The position numbers were made by a program, and so were the translations under genes. The notes beneath the pieces are model-generated. The model saw nothing but the letters and a program-made list of their open reading frames with translations. It had not been told where the DNA came from and did not search any database. Below, one piece after another: positions 8,620 to 18,244 of a DNA stretch of 64,000 nucleotides (its first letter is position 1; each line of letters begins with the position of its first letter). Where the stretch lies: contig JBGCEJ010000016.1 of NCBI GenBank assembly GCA_045106235.1, positions 46,136 through 110,135 on the forward strand, in the 5' to 3' direction. Origin of the DNA: UBA4427 sp045106235. Lineage in GTDB: Bacteria > Myxococcota_A > UBA9160 > UBA4427.

Positions 8620-8660
8620 CTTTCGCCTCGCGATATTGACGAAACCTAGGCGAAAGTCAA
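8620..8660 (-). promoter_or_regulatory. Candidate lexA promoter bracketed by an inverted repeat
   Basis: Leftward, TTGACT (8655-8660) stands 17 bases before AATATC (8632-8637), about 70 bases upstream of the lexA ATG; the -10 is weak. An eight-base inverted repeat, CTTTCGCC at 8620-8627 and GGCGAAAG at 8649-8656, brackets this spacing. It may be an autoregulatory operator, but it does not match a LexA box I can name. Confidence 0.35.
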
Positions 8661-8744
8661 GCGGGCGGCGGCTCCTCCGCAGAAAGTGTGCGCGCAGCCG
8701 GTCAGCGGTACGCAGTTTTTTTCACGTCATTGCGTGGGCGCCGG

Positions 8745-8772
8745 TTGACGCGCACCTGCCCGTGCCTACGAT
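8745..8772 (+). promoter_or_regulatory. Sigma70-like promoter for groESL
   Basis: TTGACG (8745-8750) and TACGAT (8767-8772) are separated by 16 bases, a good match to the housekeeping promoter. Transcription would start near 8778, just before the CIRCE-like palindrome, leaving a leader of about 220 bases before groES. Confidence 0.6.
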
Positions 8773-8790
8773 GCGCGGCCTCCGGGATAA

Positions 8791-8823
8791 GTTTTGGCAG
8801 TCAGGTCGCTTGACTGCCAAAAC
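8791..8823 (+). promoter_or_regulatory. Variant CIRCE (HrcA-type) operator upstream of groESL
   Basis: A perfect inverted repeat with 13-base arms GTTTTGGCAGTCA and TGACTGCCAAAAC and a seven-base loop. Its inner part reads TTGGCAGTC-N9-GACTGCCAA. The CIRCE consensus is TTAGCACTC-N9-GAGTGCTAA, so spacing is identical and each arm matches at seven of nine positions. It lies between the predicted promoter and groES, exactly where CIRCE elements lie. HrcA control of groESL is inferred; no hrcA gene is in the window. Confidence 0.7.
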
Positions 8824-8863
8824 GGGCCTGGAGAGCCCATGCGAAATTCACAATGTCCCCGAG

Positions 8864-8880
8864 ACCGCTGCGCTAGCGGT
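8864..8880 (+). other. groESL leader hairpin
   Basis: ACCGCT and AGCGGT form a six-base stem around GCGCT in the predicted groES leader. Further short self-complementary stretches follow up to the ribosome site. The leader 8881-8999 holds no reading frame I would call. Confidence 0.35.
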
Positions 8881-8999
8881 GGCCCCGGATTGATTCGACA
8901 ACCCCGCCCTCTCACGAGATCAAGAGATCGAGAGGGACTCTGGCCATCTTCTTACCCCTAGATGGCTGGACCTAGCCAAGAACAAGAAAGAGGCGAAGC

Positions 9000-9287
9000 A
9001 TGAAGATCCGTCCGCTTCAGGACCGCATTCTCGTCAAGCGAGTCGACGAGGAAGAAACCACCAGTGGGGGCATCATCATCCCCGATTCCGCCAAAGAGAA
9101 GCCCCAGGAGGGCCAGGTTGTGGCCGTGGGCCCCGGCAAGACGCTCGATAGTGGCGCCGTTGCCGAGCCGTCGGTGAAAGCCGGCGACCGCATCCTCTTC
9201 AGCAAGTACGCCGGGACCGACGTCACGGTTGAAGGCGGCGAGCACATCATCATCCGCGAAGACGACGTCCTCGCGGTCTTCGAATAA
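9000..9287 (+). CDS. groES: Co-chaperonin GroES
   Basis: 95 residues, the normal GroES length. It starts MKIRPLQDRILVKR, contains the mobile-loop region ETTSGGIIIPDSAKEKPQEG and ends with GGEHIIIREDDVLAVFE. GroES caps the GroEL cavity during ATP-driven folding of cytosolic proteins. GAGG lies seven bases before the ATG. groEL follows after 14 bases, so the pair forms the usual operon behind the variant CIRCE operator. Confidence 0.98.
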   Translation: MKIRPLQDRILVKRVDEEETTSGGIIIPDSAKEKPQEGQVVAVGPGKTLDSGAVAEPSVKAGDRILFSKYAGTDVTVEGGEHIIIREDDVLAVFE

Positions 9288-9301
9288 GGAGCATCTGACT
9301 C

Positions 9302-10954
<1,653 letters not shown>

Positions 10955-10998
10955 GAGGTCATTGACTTCCATCCCGGCTGACAAGCCATGAAAAACGG

Positions 10999-11036
10999 AA
11001 GGCCCCGTCACTCTCGAGTGGCGGGGCCTTTTGCTT
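10999..11036 (+). terminator. Intrinsic terminator after groEL
   Basis: AAGGCCCCG, CACT, a short loop, AGTG and CGGGGCCTT form a long GC-rich stem followed by TTTTGCTTT. Confidence 0.9.
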
Positions 11037-11291
11037 TGGGGGCAGCGCTGGAGATGCTAGTCCTCCGCCCGCGCGCCGCCCGCAGTCAAAGTGCACCTAA
11101 AGCGCCAAACCTCTGATTTTGATGACCTTTTGGGACATCCAACCCGCCCTGACGAGGCGTTGGAATCCAACAGAGGCTGCCCCGAATCCACTCTGATCAA
11201 TTGGTGTCAAAAAAATCCGCAGCCATCGCCATTTTTTAAAACACAAATGCGGGCCCCTCCCCACTCAAAACAAAATGGAGGTGGACCCCCA

Positions 11292-11927
11292 ATGTCCCGA
11301 ACATCAAATTTCTTTTTTCTGAAGAGCGTGATTGTTGCGATCACGTTCGCAGTCCTCGCTCATGCGCCCTCGGCCATGGCCCTGAATACCTTGTGCGAGG
11401 GTGACTGCAGCATCCTCGGTACGACCGACCGTGGCGACGGCACGGCCTACAATTTTGCAATCGGCGTTTCCGGAATGGAAGGCGATGTCTCCTATTCCGT
11501 GAAGACCAAGGGCAACATCTATCTTGTTGGCCCGGTCAGCTCTGACAAGTCCAAGCTCAAGGGCAAGACGATCATCTTGAGTGACGCGTCGAACCTGCCG
11601 GACAATGCGAAGCTCAAGACCAAGAACCTGCTCAGCAGCTTCGACTCGGTCGCTGACCCGATGATGGCCGACGCCATCGACTTCAAGACGAAGGTCAAGG
11701 TCAAGAAGAGCAGCAAGGTCAGCATCAAGAGCAACGGCGACGTCTACTTGGACATCACCGGTCTCGACCTCAGCAAGCTTAAGCTGAAGGCCAAGGGCAC
11801 GATCATCGTGAGCGGCGACGCCCTCGACGGATCGACCACCCCAGTCCCGGAGCCGACCACGGCCCTGCTGATGGCACTCGGACTCGCTGGTCTCTCGATG
11901 CGACGCGTCCAGCACGGTCAGCTCTAA
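11292..11927 (+). CDS. Lys-rich PEP-CTERM exported protein
   Basis: 211 residues from the ATG at 11292, which has GGAGG ten bases upstream; the frame stays open further upstream, but that part is low-complexity leader DNA. Residues 1-36 are a signal peptide ending in SAMALNT. The mature part is unusually rich in Lys, Ser and Asp and repeats short beta-like stretches (KLKGKTIILS, KVKVKKSSKVSIKSNGDVYL). The C-terminus is a PEP-CTERM signal: VPEPTTALLMALGLAGLSM followed by a basic end, which directs exosortase/archaeosortase processing. No known domain was recognised in the mature region. It stands alone between two strong terminators, so it is probably expressed on its own. Confidence 0.8.
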   Translation: MSRTSNFFFLKSVIVAITFAVLAHAPSAMALNTLCEGDCSILGTTDRGDGTAYNFAIGVSGMEGDVSYSVKTKGNIYLVGPVSSDKSKLKGKTIILSDASNLPDNAKLKTKNLLSSFDSVADPMMADAIDFKTKVKVKKSSKVSIKSNGDVYLDITGLDLSKLKLKAKGTIIVSGDALDGSTTPVPEPTTALLMALGLAGLSMRRVQHGQL

Positions 11928-11995
11928 GAGCGCATCGTTCGATCCCAATATCCCCAATGCTGAGCCGCTTGCTCGGCGGGGATCTGGATTCGGCG

Positions 11996-12037
11996 AAAAA
12001 AGGCCTCCGTCACGCTTCCGTGACGGAGGCCTTTTCC
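11996..12037 (+). terminator. Intrinsic terminator after the PEP-CTERM gene
   Basis: AAAGGCCTCCGTCACG and its complement CGTGACGGAGGCCTTTT close on a four-base loop. It is perfectly paired, has A and T tracts on both sides, and could act in both directions. Confidence 0.9.
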
Positions 12038-12082
12038 GTTCGCCACGGGCGATGGGCGTAGAATCGGCGCTAATCTCGCAGG

Positions 12083-13003
12083 ATGAGAATTCTCAAGACC
12101 CTTGGCCTCGTCCTCGCAGTCCTGATCGCCCTGCTCGCCGTCGCGAGCATCTACTATCTGGGCAGCGAAGAAGTCCCCTCAAAAACGGCTTATCGAATCG
12201 ACCTCCCGGAGCTTCGCCGCCTCGCGCAGAGTCTTCCCGGAAATCTTCCGACTGAGATTCGATTCCAGAACATCGCGGACGGCGGCCTACCTCGCGCCCT
12301 CATGATGGCTGGAGAGTCCTTCGACATTCAGCCCATGACTCGACCTGTCTTCCAGGTCATGCATCCCGACGGAAGCTTCGAGCTGATCGATGTGGCCTAC
12401 GACCGCGCGAGCCATGAAGCCATGTTCGACCCCGAGTCCTATTCCGATGCCGCTTGGAACCGGCTCGTGACGGTCATGGAGAATGCTTCACAGATCGTGA
12501 TCACCCACGAACATGAGGACCATATCGGTGGCTTGCTGGCTCATCCGCGGCCCGAGAAAATCGCTGCCCAGATCCGACTGAATACCGAACAAGCCGACGC
12601 CCCCCGCTCCGCGATTGATGCAACGATTCCCCCGGCGCTCCTGAGCCAGATTGATCCCCTCGACTTCGATGACGCCCTCGCCATCGCCCCTGGCGTCGTC
12701 CTCAAACGCGCCGCCGGACATACCCCGGGGAGCCAGATCATTTTCGTGCGGCTGACCGAAGGGCGCGAATTCCTTTTCGTGGGCGATGTGGTCTGGAATC
12801 TCGATGCCGTGACGATGCTGAAATATCGCCCGCGCCTGATCACGGACCTCGTCATCGACGAGGATCGCGCGGCGGGGCTCGATCTCGTGCGCGCGCTCCG
12901 CGACATCTACGACGAAGCCCGCGTCCGGATCGTCGTTTCTCACGATGCACGCACCTTCGCAAACGGCATCCTGACCGAGGGATTCGCACCCGGAACTTTC
13001 TAG
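12083..13003 (+). CDS. Membrane-anchored metallo-beta-lactamase-fold hydrolase
   Basis: 306 residues. A hydrophobic segment at 5-25 is a signal anchor. The metal-binding motif HxHxDH is present as HEHEDH with H142, H144, D146 and H147, followed by AAGHTPGS and FVGDVVW, which carry the later His and bridging Asp of the fold. The substrate cannot be predicted from the window; lactonase-like members have similar spacing. The ATG at 12083 has only a weak ribosome site (CGCAGG directly upstream). It has no operon partner: a terminator precedes it and a convergent gene follows. Confidence 0.8.
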   Translation: MRILKTLGLVLAVLIALLAVASIYYLGSEEVPSKTAYRIDLPELRRLAQSLPGNLPTEIRFQNIADGGLPRALMMAGESFDIQPMTRPVFQVMHPDGSFELIDVAYDRASHEAMFDPESYSDAAWNRLVTVMENASQIVITHEHEDHIGGLLAHPRPEKIAAQIRLNTEQADAPRSAIDATIPPALLSQIDPLDFDDALAIAPGVVLKRAAGHTPGSQIIFVRLTEGREFLFVGDVVWNLDAVTMLKYRPRLITDLVIDEDRAAGLDLVRALRDIYDEARVRIVVSHDARTFANGILTEGFAPGTF

Positions 13004-13030
13004 GTCCGCGGGGCCAGCGAGACCTCCGAC

Positions 13031-13312
13031 CTAACTCGTGACCTCGACGCCTTTCCAGAAGGCGATGCGCCCCTTGATCTCCGCGGCGGCTTCCTTCGGC
13101 GTTCGGTAGAACCACGCGGCGTTGGGATTCTCATCGCCCCCCACCTTCAAGGTGTAGTACGAGGCATCCCCCTTCCAGGGGCAATGGGAGCTGTGCTCGG
13201 TCTCAAAAAAGAACTCACAGCGGATCGCGCTCTCCGGAAAATAGTGATTGCCCTCGACCACGACCGTATCGTCGCTCTCTGCCAAAACTTCGCCATTCCA
13301 GATCGCTTTCAT
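13031..13312 (-). CDS. DUF427 family protein
   Basis: 93 residues matching the compact DUF427 beta fold: KAIWNGEVLAESDDTVVVEG, the central CPWKGDASYYTL and the late AAWFYRTPKEAA are characteristic. The biochemical role is unknown; the conserved CPWKG loop suggests a bound ligand or metal. It is a single gene convergent with the MBL-fold hydrolase, with no operon partner. Confidence 0.88.
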   Translation of the reverse strand: MKAIWNGEVLAESDDTVVVEGNHYFPESAIRCEFFFETEHSSHCPWKGDASYYTLKVGGDENPNAAWFYRTPKEAAAEIKGRIAFWKGVEVTS

Positions 13313-13451
13313 TGAAACGCCTCCCTCGCTTTCGCTCTATCCGTTGGTCCCGAAAATAACGGCGCGAATCTCGTGTGCCAGCAATCGAGGAACTAGACTT
13401 CGGGAACGAGGTTCTAAGAGGTTGTAAAAGGCCCCGAGAGAGGATGTTCAC

Positions 13452-14465
13452 TTGCCGCAGCTGCCCCAGCGCCCCAATGCCAGACGATCCCGCGGCTCCC
13501 GGACCCGGCGTCCGAAAGGCGTTCCTACCTCGACCCTGATCGCTTCGGTCTCGCTCGCGGCCGGACTCCTCGGTCTCGTATTTTTCGCGCAGAGCCTGCT
13601 TGCCCGGGTCGGCTCCGCCGAAGAAGCGACCGCGTCCCCTGGTAGCGCCCTCGCTCGTCCGAGCCCGGGCCCCTGCGCATCGCTTTGGAGCGAGCGGGCC
13701 CCTGCGCTCGAAGACGGACTCGCCCCACCCGCCCCTTCCGAAAAGGCGATCCAGACTTGCCTCGCCGAAGCCAAGGCCGCCGCCTCCCTGGCATCGAAAA
13801 TTCCGTCCACCTGGCGAGCGATGCGCTCGGCGCATTATCTCAGTGCTTTTACGTCCGCCGCAGATTCCGAAAAGGTCAGCGCTCTCGAAAATGCGGCCAC
13901 ACTCGCGGACCAGTCCCTCGAAGATTTGGCCGCGGCCCTCGGAGAATCCGAACTCTTAAAATGGAAGGGCGCCGAACTCGCGACCCGACTGGAACGGAAA
14001 GGCTTTGACCCCGACGACGTGGCGCGTCTTCATTTTTGGACAGCGATCGTTTGGGGCGCGAAGGGGCAAAGCGCGGGACTCCTCGCGATCGTCCGAGACG
14101 GCGTCGCCAACCGAATGCACGATAATGCCCGCATCGCCGTCCGCCTCGATCCAAGCATCGACCGCGGCGGCGCCTACCGCCTCCTCTCCCGCTTGAACGC
14201 AGACCTGCCTCGGGTCCCCTTCATCTCCGGCTGGGTCGACCGCGAGAAGGCTCTGCCCCAGGCCAAAAAAGCGCTGGCCCAGGGCCCAACCGAACCGGGC
14301 AATCAACTCATCCTCGCACTCGCCCTACTCGATCAAGAAGAAAAATCGGGCAGCGAAATCAGAGCGCTCTTGCGCAGCGCGACGAGCGCCGCCCCCCGGC
14401 CAAGCCTCCGCGCGGAAGACTGGGCCGTACAGAAGCAGGCCCAAGAAGTCCTCGACGCGCTCTAG
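13452..14465 (+). CDS. Hypothetical membrane-anchored protein
   Basis: 337 residues from a TTG with GAGAGG about eight bases upstream. An Arg/Pro-rich N-terminus (about 25 residues) precedes one membrane segment at about 27-48 (STLIASVSLAAGLLGLVFF), so the bulk is outside the cytoplasm. The rest is Ala/Leu/Glu-rich and helical and may be a degenerate repeat scaffold; I recognise no domain. Two Cys residues just after the anchor (PGPCASLW and IQTCLAEA) could pair. There is no functional clue from neighbours. Confidence 0.65.
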   Translation: MPQLPQRPNARRSRGSRTRRPKGVPTSTLIASVSLAAGLLGLVFFAQSLLARVGSAEEATASPGSALARPSPGPCASLWSERAPALEDGLAPPAPSEKAIQTCLAEAKAAASLASKIPSTWRAMRSAHYLSAFTSAADSEKVSALENAATLADQSLEDLAAALGESELLKWKGAELATRLERKGFDPDDVARLHFWTAIVWGAKGQSAGLLAIVRDGVANRMHDNARIAVRLDPSIDRGGAYRLLSRLNADLPRVPFISGWVDREKALPQAKKALAQGPTEPGNQLILALALLDQEEKSGSEIRALLRSATSAAPRPSLRAEDWAVQKQAQEVLDAL

Positions 14466-14530
14466 CGGGCTGAGCGGATGACCGCGTAAGCCATCTCGCA
14501 CGAGTGGGGCTCCGCGCGTACCCTCTCCGC

Positions 14531-15334
14531 ATGTCCGAGGCTTCGACCCCGTCAAAGAGCAAATCCCTCCGAGCAGAGGAGCCCACATGGTTTTGGAAGC
14601 TCGACTTCGGGCTGCTGAAAGAAGCCGCCGCGATTCGAGCACGCGACCCGAAGGACTTTCGCGGCGCCGTGCTGACCTATTTTGGATTCGGCGGTCGCGA
14701 CGACGGTCCGGTCATTGAGCGCATGCGCGCCGATCCCGAAGGCCGACGCGTTCTCGACAACCGCACACCACTCCCGCCGGGCATCCTCACCCCCGAAGCC
14801 TTCGCCGACTTCCCGACCGATTCGCTCGGCTATCAATATTTTCGCCACTGCCGCGACAACGATCTCGACCCCCAATTCATCGCCGAAGAGAGCGAAAAAG
14901 TGGCCCGCGAGTTCCCCGCCACAGATGAACATCGCTTCACCTACAACCGCTACCGCGACAGCCACGATTTCTGGCATGTTCTCACAGGCTACGGCACAGA
15001 CATGGCAGGAGAAGCCGGCGTCATCGCCTGGACCTACGCCCAGACGCGCAACAGGGGATATCTCCTCATCTTCCTACTGAACGCCATGATGTGTACGCGG
15101 CGCGGACGACCCGATGTATTCAAGACCTGCTGGCAAGGCTACCGGCAGGGCCGCCGCGATCGATTCATGCTGGCCATCGACTGGAACGCGCATATGCATC
15201 GACCGCTCAAAACCGTCCGTGAGGAGTTAGGCGGATCAGCCGCTGCACCCTACGCGGCCTTCCACATGCCTGACGCACCGGGCGCGCCGGATCTCCCGAA
15301 CGCCGCAGACGCAAAGCGCTCCAGCTCGAATTAG
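14531..15334 (+). CDS. COQ4-like protein (ubiquinone biosynthesis family)
   Basis: 267 residues from the ATG at 14531; an in-frame GTG at 14504 is an alternative. The COQ4 metal-binding motif is visible as H145-D146-x2-H149-x11-E161 in SHDFWHVLTGYGTDMAGE, and the surrounding helices (GYLLIFLLNAMM, YRQGRRDRFMLAIDWNAHMH) fit the family. COQ4 supports coenzyme Q assembly by binding lipid intermediates and in some systems acts in ring oxidative decarboxylation. No other quinone gene is nearby. The C-terminal 30 residues are Pro/Ala-rich and variable. The gene is followed by a 10-bp tandem repeat reaching the next convergent stop. Confidence 0.85.
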   Translation: MSEASTPSKSKSLRAEEPTWFWKLDFGLLKEAAAIRARDPKDFRGAVLTYFGFGGRDDGPVIERMRADPEGRRVLDNRTPLPPGILTPEAFADFPTDSLGYQYFRHCRDNDLDPQFIAEESEKVAREFPATDEHRFTYNRYRDSHDFWHVLTGYGTDMAGEAGVIAWTYAQTRNRGYLLIFLLNAMMCTRRGRPDVFKTCWQGYRQGRRDRFMLAIDWNAHMHRPLKTVREELGGSAAAPYAAFHMPDAPGAPDLPNAADAKRSSSN

Positions 15335-15340
15335 GCCGAC

Positions 15341-15383
15341 GGATTCCGACTCAGTCCGACTCAGTCCGGCTCAGTCCGGCCTA
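15341..15383. repeat. 10-bp tandem repeat filling a stop-to-stop gap
   Basis: TCAGTCCGRC occurs three times in a row (15351-15380), preceded by a partial unit ending in TCCGAC. The array fills the gap between the convergent stops of the COQ4-like gene (15332-15334) and the acyltransferase gene (15381-15383). Confidence 0.8.
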
Positions 15384-16745
15384 GCCGCTCGCAACGTCGC
15401 GATCATCGCGACCCAAAAATGCAAGCGGGCCGAAGCCGGCCAGCTTCCCGCCGACGACCGGCATCAAGACCGCGAGCCAATTGAGGCCTAGCGGGCCGTC
15501 GCCACCCACGCCGCCTGCCGCGAGCAAAGCGAGGCCGCCGCATAATAAAGCCGCGCCGCCCAACAATCGGGCGAGGGCCATCTTTCGCCCGGCCCCTGCC
15601 GAGATCCGACGCTCGACCTCGGTAAAAACGAGCAAGAAGGGAAAGGTCGCGAGTGCAAACCCCAAAACCCAAATAGGCCGCCAGGCCCACCATGCTGCGA
15701 CGCCCGGCACGATGTCGAAAACCGAAGGGACGAGCCAGAACCCAGCGCCCACGACCAGCATCATCACGGTGCTATGCCAGAGAAAGACCGTCATAATCAT
15801 GCCGTTCACGAGCACAACGCTTGTCCATACCGCCTTGCGCGCCAGCCATTTCCGGATCGGCCCTTCGAGGGAAAGGAAGAGGCCAATCTGCGCAAGTCCG
15901 AGCGCGAAAAGGGGAAGCTTCGGCGGGGTCGTATTGCTGATTTCCTGACTCGGCACACCAACCAGGCTCGTGGGATAGGGACCAAACTGGGTGAGAGCGA
16001 CAAGCGCCGATGCGCCCAGGGCGAACAGGACAAACGTGCGACGTCCTGCAAGCCGCCCTGCCTGCCATGCATAGCCGAGCTGATGAACAGCGCTCCAAAT
16101 CAGCAGGTAGTTCAGCCAACCCAAGAGGCGCAGATCACTTCCCAGGACCGCTTCGCCTCGGAAGAAGAGAAAGTCATTTCCCGCCGCGAGCAGCGCGGGC
16201 AGGAGGACACTCCAGAGTCCTAGGCGTCGCCAGATCGAACGAGTGATGGGCACGAGCATCACGATCAGAAGGTAAATCGCGAGAAACCAAACCGGGACCA
16301 GCGCCACCTGCGATCCGATCCGAATCATCCCCTCCGAGATTCCGAGCCAGAACCCAAGGATGCCAAGGCCCCCCCAAAGCACGATCAGGGGCACGACCGG
16401 ACCGAGGAGTCTCCGCAGCCGCGCCTCAAGCCAAACGGCGTAGGGTTGTTCTTTTTCGAGGGCAGAGTCCCAGGACGTCCCGTTCGAATAGCCGCCGACA
16501 AAGAAGAAGATCGGCATGACCTGAAAGCCCCAGGTCAGCCAGCGAGACCAGGGCAACACATCGAGAAGATGATCGAGCCTCGGCCCCCCCACCCCGAGAT
16601 GCGGCGCGGCCATCACCCAATGCCCAAGCACCACGGCGCCGATCGAAAGCGCCCGCAACAAATCGACGTAGCGATTCCTAGCCTCCGGCGTTTGCTCGGC
16701 GAGCCGACTGGCCTGCGCCCACATCCCTGACTTCGCCGTCGCCAT
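15381..16745 (-). CDS. Acyltransferase 3 family membrane protein
   Basis: 454 residues with about ten to eleven membrane segments. The N-terminal region has the family opening RNRYVDLLRALSIGAVVLGHWV, with the catalytic-type His in LGHW, then the loop PIFFFVGGYSNG. Acyltransferase-3 proteins transfer acyl groups to sugars or surface polymers at the inner membrane. The donor and acceptor are not predictable here. It ends directly at a tandem repeat and has no operon partner that informs its role. Confidence 0.85.
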   Translation of the reverse strand: MATAKSGMWAQASRLAEQTPEARNRYVDLLRALSIGAVVLGHWVMAAPHLGVGGPRLDHLLDVLPWSRWLTWGFQVMPIFFFVGGYSNGTSWDSALEKEQPYAVWLEARLRRLLGPVVPLIVLWGGLGILGFWLGISEGMIRIGSQVALVPVWFLAIYLLIVMLVPITRSIWRRLGLWSVLLPALLAAGNDFLFFRGEAVLGSDLRLLGWLNYLLIWSAVHQLGYAWQAGRLAGRRTFVLFALGASALVALTQFGPYPTSLVGVPSQEISNTTPPKLPLFALGLAQIGLFLSLEGPIRKWLARKAVWTSVVLVNGMIMTVFLWHSTVMMLVVGAGFWLVPSVFDIVPGVAAWWAWRPIWVLGFALATFPFLLVFTEVERRISAGAGRKMALARLLGGAALLCGGLALLAAGGVGGDGPLGLNWLAVLMPVVGGKLAGFGPLAFLGRDDRDVASG

Positions 16746-16778
16746 CCTGATACGGCCTCCTGAATGAGCGGTCAGAAA

Positions 16779-17138
16779 CTACGGGGCAACCGCGGCCAGC
16801 TGATCTGCATTCGACTCCGCTTGATGCTGTGCAGCCTCGGCGGCAGACGCGTTCAGCAGGGAGAGTCGAATATCCGCAAGCGCCGTTTCCATTTTGTCGG
16901 CGAACCAGCGTCGAGGAATCGTGGGGCCGGTATAGGCACCCATCGCTCTTGATGCGAAGGGCAAGTTCGCCATATCCACCGCGTATTCGGGCAGCTGTCC
17001 CAGCTGCTCTCCGCGATAGGTCGGATCGACCGAAAACATCTCGTCATCCGATTGAAACTGCATTGCCAGGGCGTACCCGGCGACGGCAACCAGAGCGAAG
17101 CCGACCAGGTAGAGAACATCGCCACGAAAATTTTTCAA
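16779..17138 (-). CDS. Hypothetical small membrane-anchored protein
   Basis: 119 residues: one N-terminal membrane segment (about 8-26, DVLYLVGFALVAVAGYALAM), then a soluble part with FSVDPTYRG and GPTIPRRWFADKMETALADI and an Ala/Gln-rich tail. No domain recognised. It lies 33 bases upstream of the acyltransferase on the same strand, so the two may be co-transcribed. The start is the only sensible Met before the anchor. Confidence 0.6.
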   Translation of the reverse strand: MKNFRGDVLYLVGFALVAVAGYALAMQFQSDDEMFSVDPTYRGEQLGQLPEYAVDMANLPFASRAMGAYTGPTIPRRWFADKMETALADIRLSLLNASAAEAAQHQAESNADQLAAVAP

Positions 17139-17267
17139 GCTGAACCCCTCGAACGGCGCAGATGGGCGAATCCGCAGCGTGCGTTTTCGAGGGGTGACCC
17201 GAGCCTAGCAGATCTCATCGCTGCCCCCGAATAGAGGCAGCAAATGGAGGCAGCGATGAATTCGTGG

Positions 17268-17834
17268 CTAGAAGAACATCTTGGCGAGGTCGAGCACCTC
17301 GTCGAGCGGACTATCGTTCGCCGACGCTCGACCGCGGCCGCCTCCGGCGAGCCCACCGATGAGCGAGCCGAGGAGGTCTGCCCCGCCGCTCGACTGGGCC
17401 TGCTGCTGAGGCTGAAAGGCGGAACCACCGCTCGACTGCTTGCTCAGCGCGCCCATCGCGAGGGATGCCACAACCGGAAGCAGCTGCTTCAAGAGGGTGG
17501 AATCGAGCCCAGTCGATTTTGCCGCATGACCGGCCACATTTCGGCTGACCTGCTTCGAGCCGAAAATATGTCCGAGAATATTATTCCCATCGGCCTGCGT
17601 GCGCGGATCGCCGATCGACGCGGGCTCATCGAGGTAGCGCTGATGGCCCCCTTTACCGAGCGCCTTGGCCAAGGATTCAAGGCCACTCGCGCCTTGGGTA
17701 TTGCGCTGAAGCCCAGCGGCGACGGCGGGCAAGAGCGCCTCGAGGCCAGTCTGAGCGTCGCCTTCTCCCACACCCGCGGCACGGGCGAGCTGCTGGATGA
17801 CCTGGGGATTGGAGAGGAGATCTTGAAGATCCAT
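17268..17834 (-). CDS. DUF937 (YidB-like) protein
   Basis: 188 residues from the ATG at 17834, which has AAAGG nine bases upstream; a longer in-frame start at 17933 has no support. The pattern MDLQDLLSNPQVIQQLARAAG, the repeat of hydrophobic short helices (ALLPAVAAGLQRN), HIFGSKQ and a Gly-rich C-terminus (LLGSLIGGLAGGGRG) are characteristic of DUF937. These are small cytoplasmic proteins of unknown function. A long rightward frame over the same DNA is an antisense shadow. Confidence 0.82.
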   Translation of the reverse strand: MDLQDLLSNPQVIQQLARAAGVGEGDAQTGLEALLPAVAAGLQRNTQGASGLESLAKALGKGGHQRYLDEPASIGDPRTQADGNNILGHIFGSKQVSRNVAGHAAKSTGLDSTLLKQLLPVVASLAMGALSKQSSGGSAFQPQQQAQSSGGADLLGSLIGGLAGGGRGRASANDSPLDEVLDLAKMFF

Positions 17835-18244
17835 GATGGGGGCCTTTCGGGGGTAGATTGAGCGAGAGAAATGAGCCGATTCGCGAACGAAGCGTGCCTG
17901 CCGAGCATGGGGGACGAAGCGCCCGGGCGCCAATGCAAATCTCGCCTCGGGGAGACTCGCATTGTTGGCCAGAGAGCGGCGCCAAACCCCATTTCACCTA
18001 AGCCAATCCGATCGGACGATACGAATCAGGCAGGGGCATGAACACCCCAAAAGGCGCTCAAACGCGGCTCGAACCCGCCTGGAGCCCCAGATCAGTGTGC
18101 AGGAATCACCCGATCTGGCGGGGGGTCATGTAGACTCCCGCGCACCGCGCCTCCGCGCGGCCAATCGATGATGGGAATGGAGCGGACCGAGGGCCGTCCC
18201 CGCTTGCGCTCCTTCACCATCCTAAAACTGAGGAGAGCAGCGTA
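17835..18244. other. Intergenic region DUF937 / kbp
   Basis: 410 bases between divergent genes; no credible coding frame. CCAGATC at 18087-18093 pairs with GATCTGG at 18112-18118, with a further GTG/CAC pairing inside, giving a stable hairpin about 125 bases upstream of kbp. A promoter could not be assigned with confidence. Confidence 0.55.

Noticed and set aside
11091..11291. An N-terminal extension of the first PEP-CTERM protein from 11091
   Set aside because: The extension would place 67 hydrophilic residues before a clear signal peptide, and the ATG at 11292 has a GGAGG ribosome site.
17244..17861. A 205-residue rightward frame opposite DUF937
   Set aside because: The leftward frame matches DUF937 and has a ribosome site; this one does not.
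18064..18082. A tRNA-like T-arm (leftward GGGTTCGAGCC)
   Set aside because: No acceptor, D-arm or anticodon arm can be folded around it; the sequence is only a partial match.
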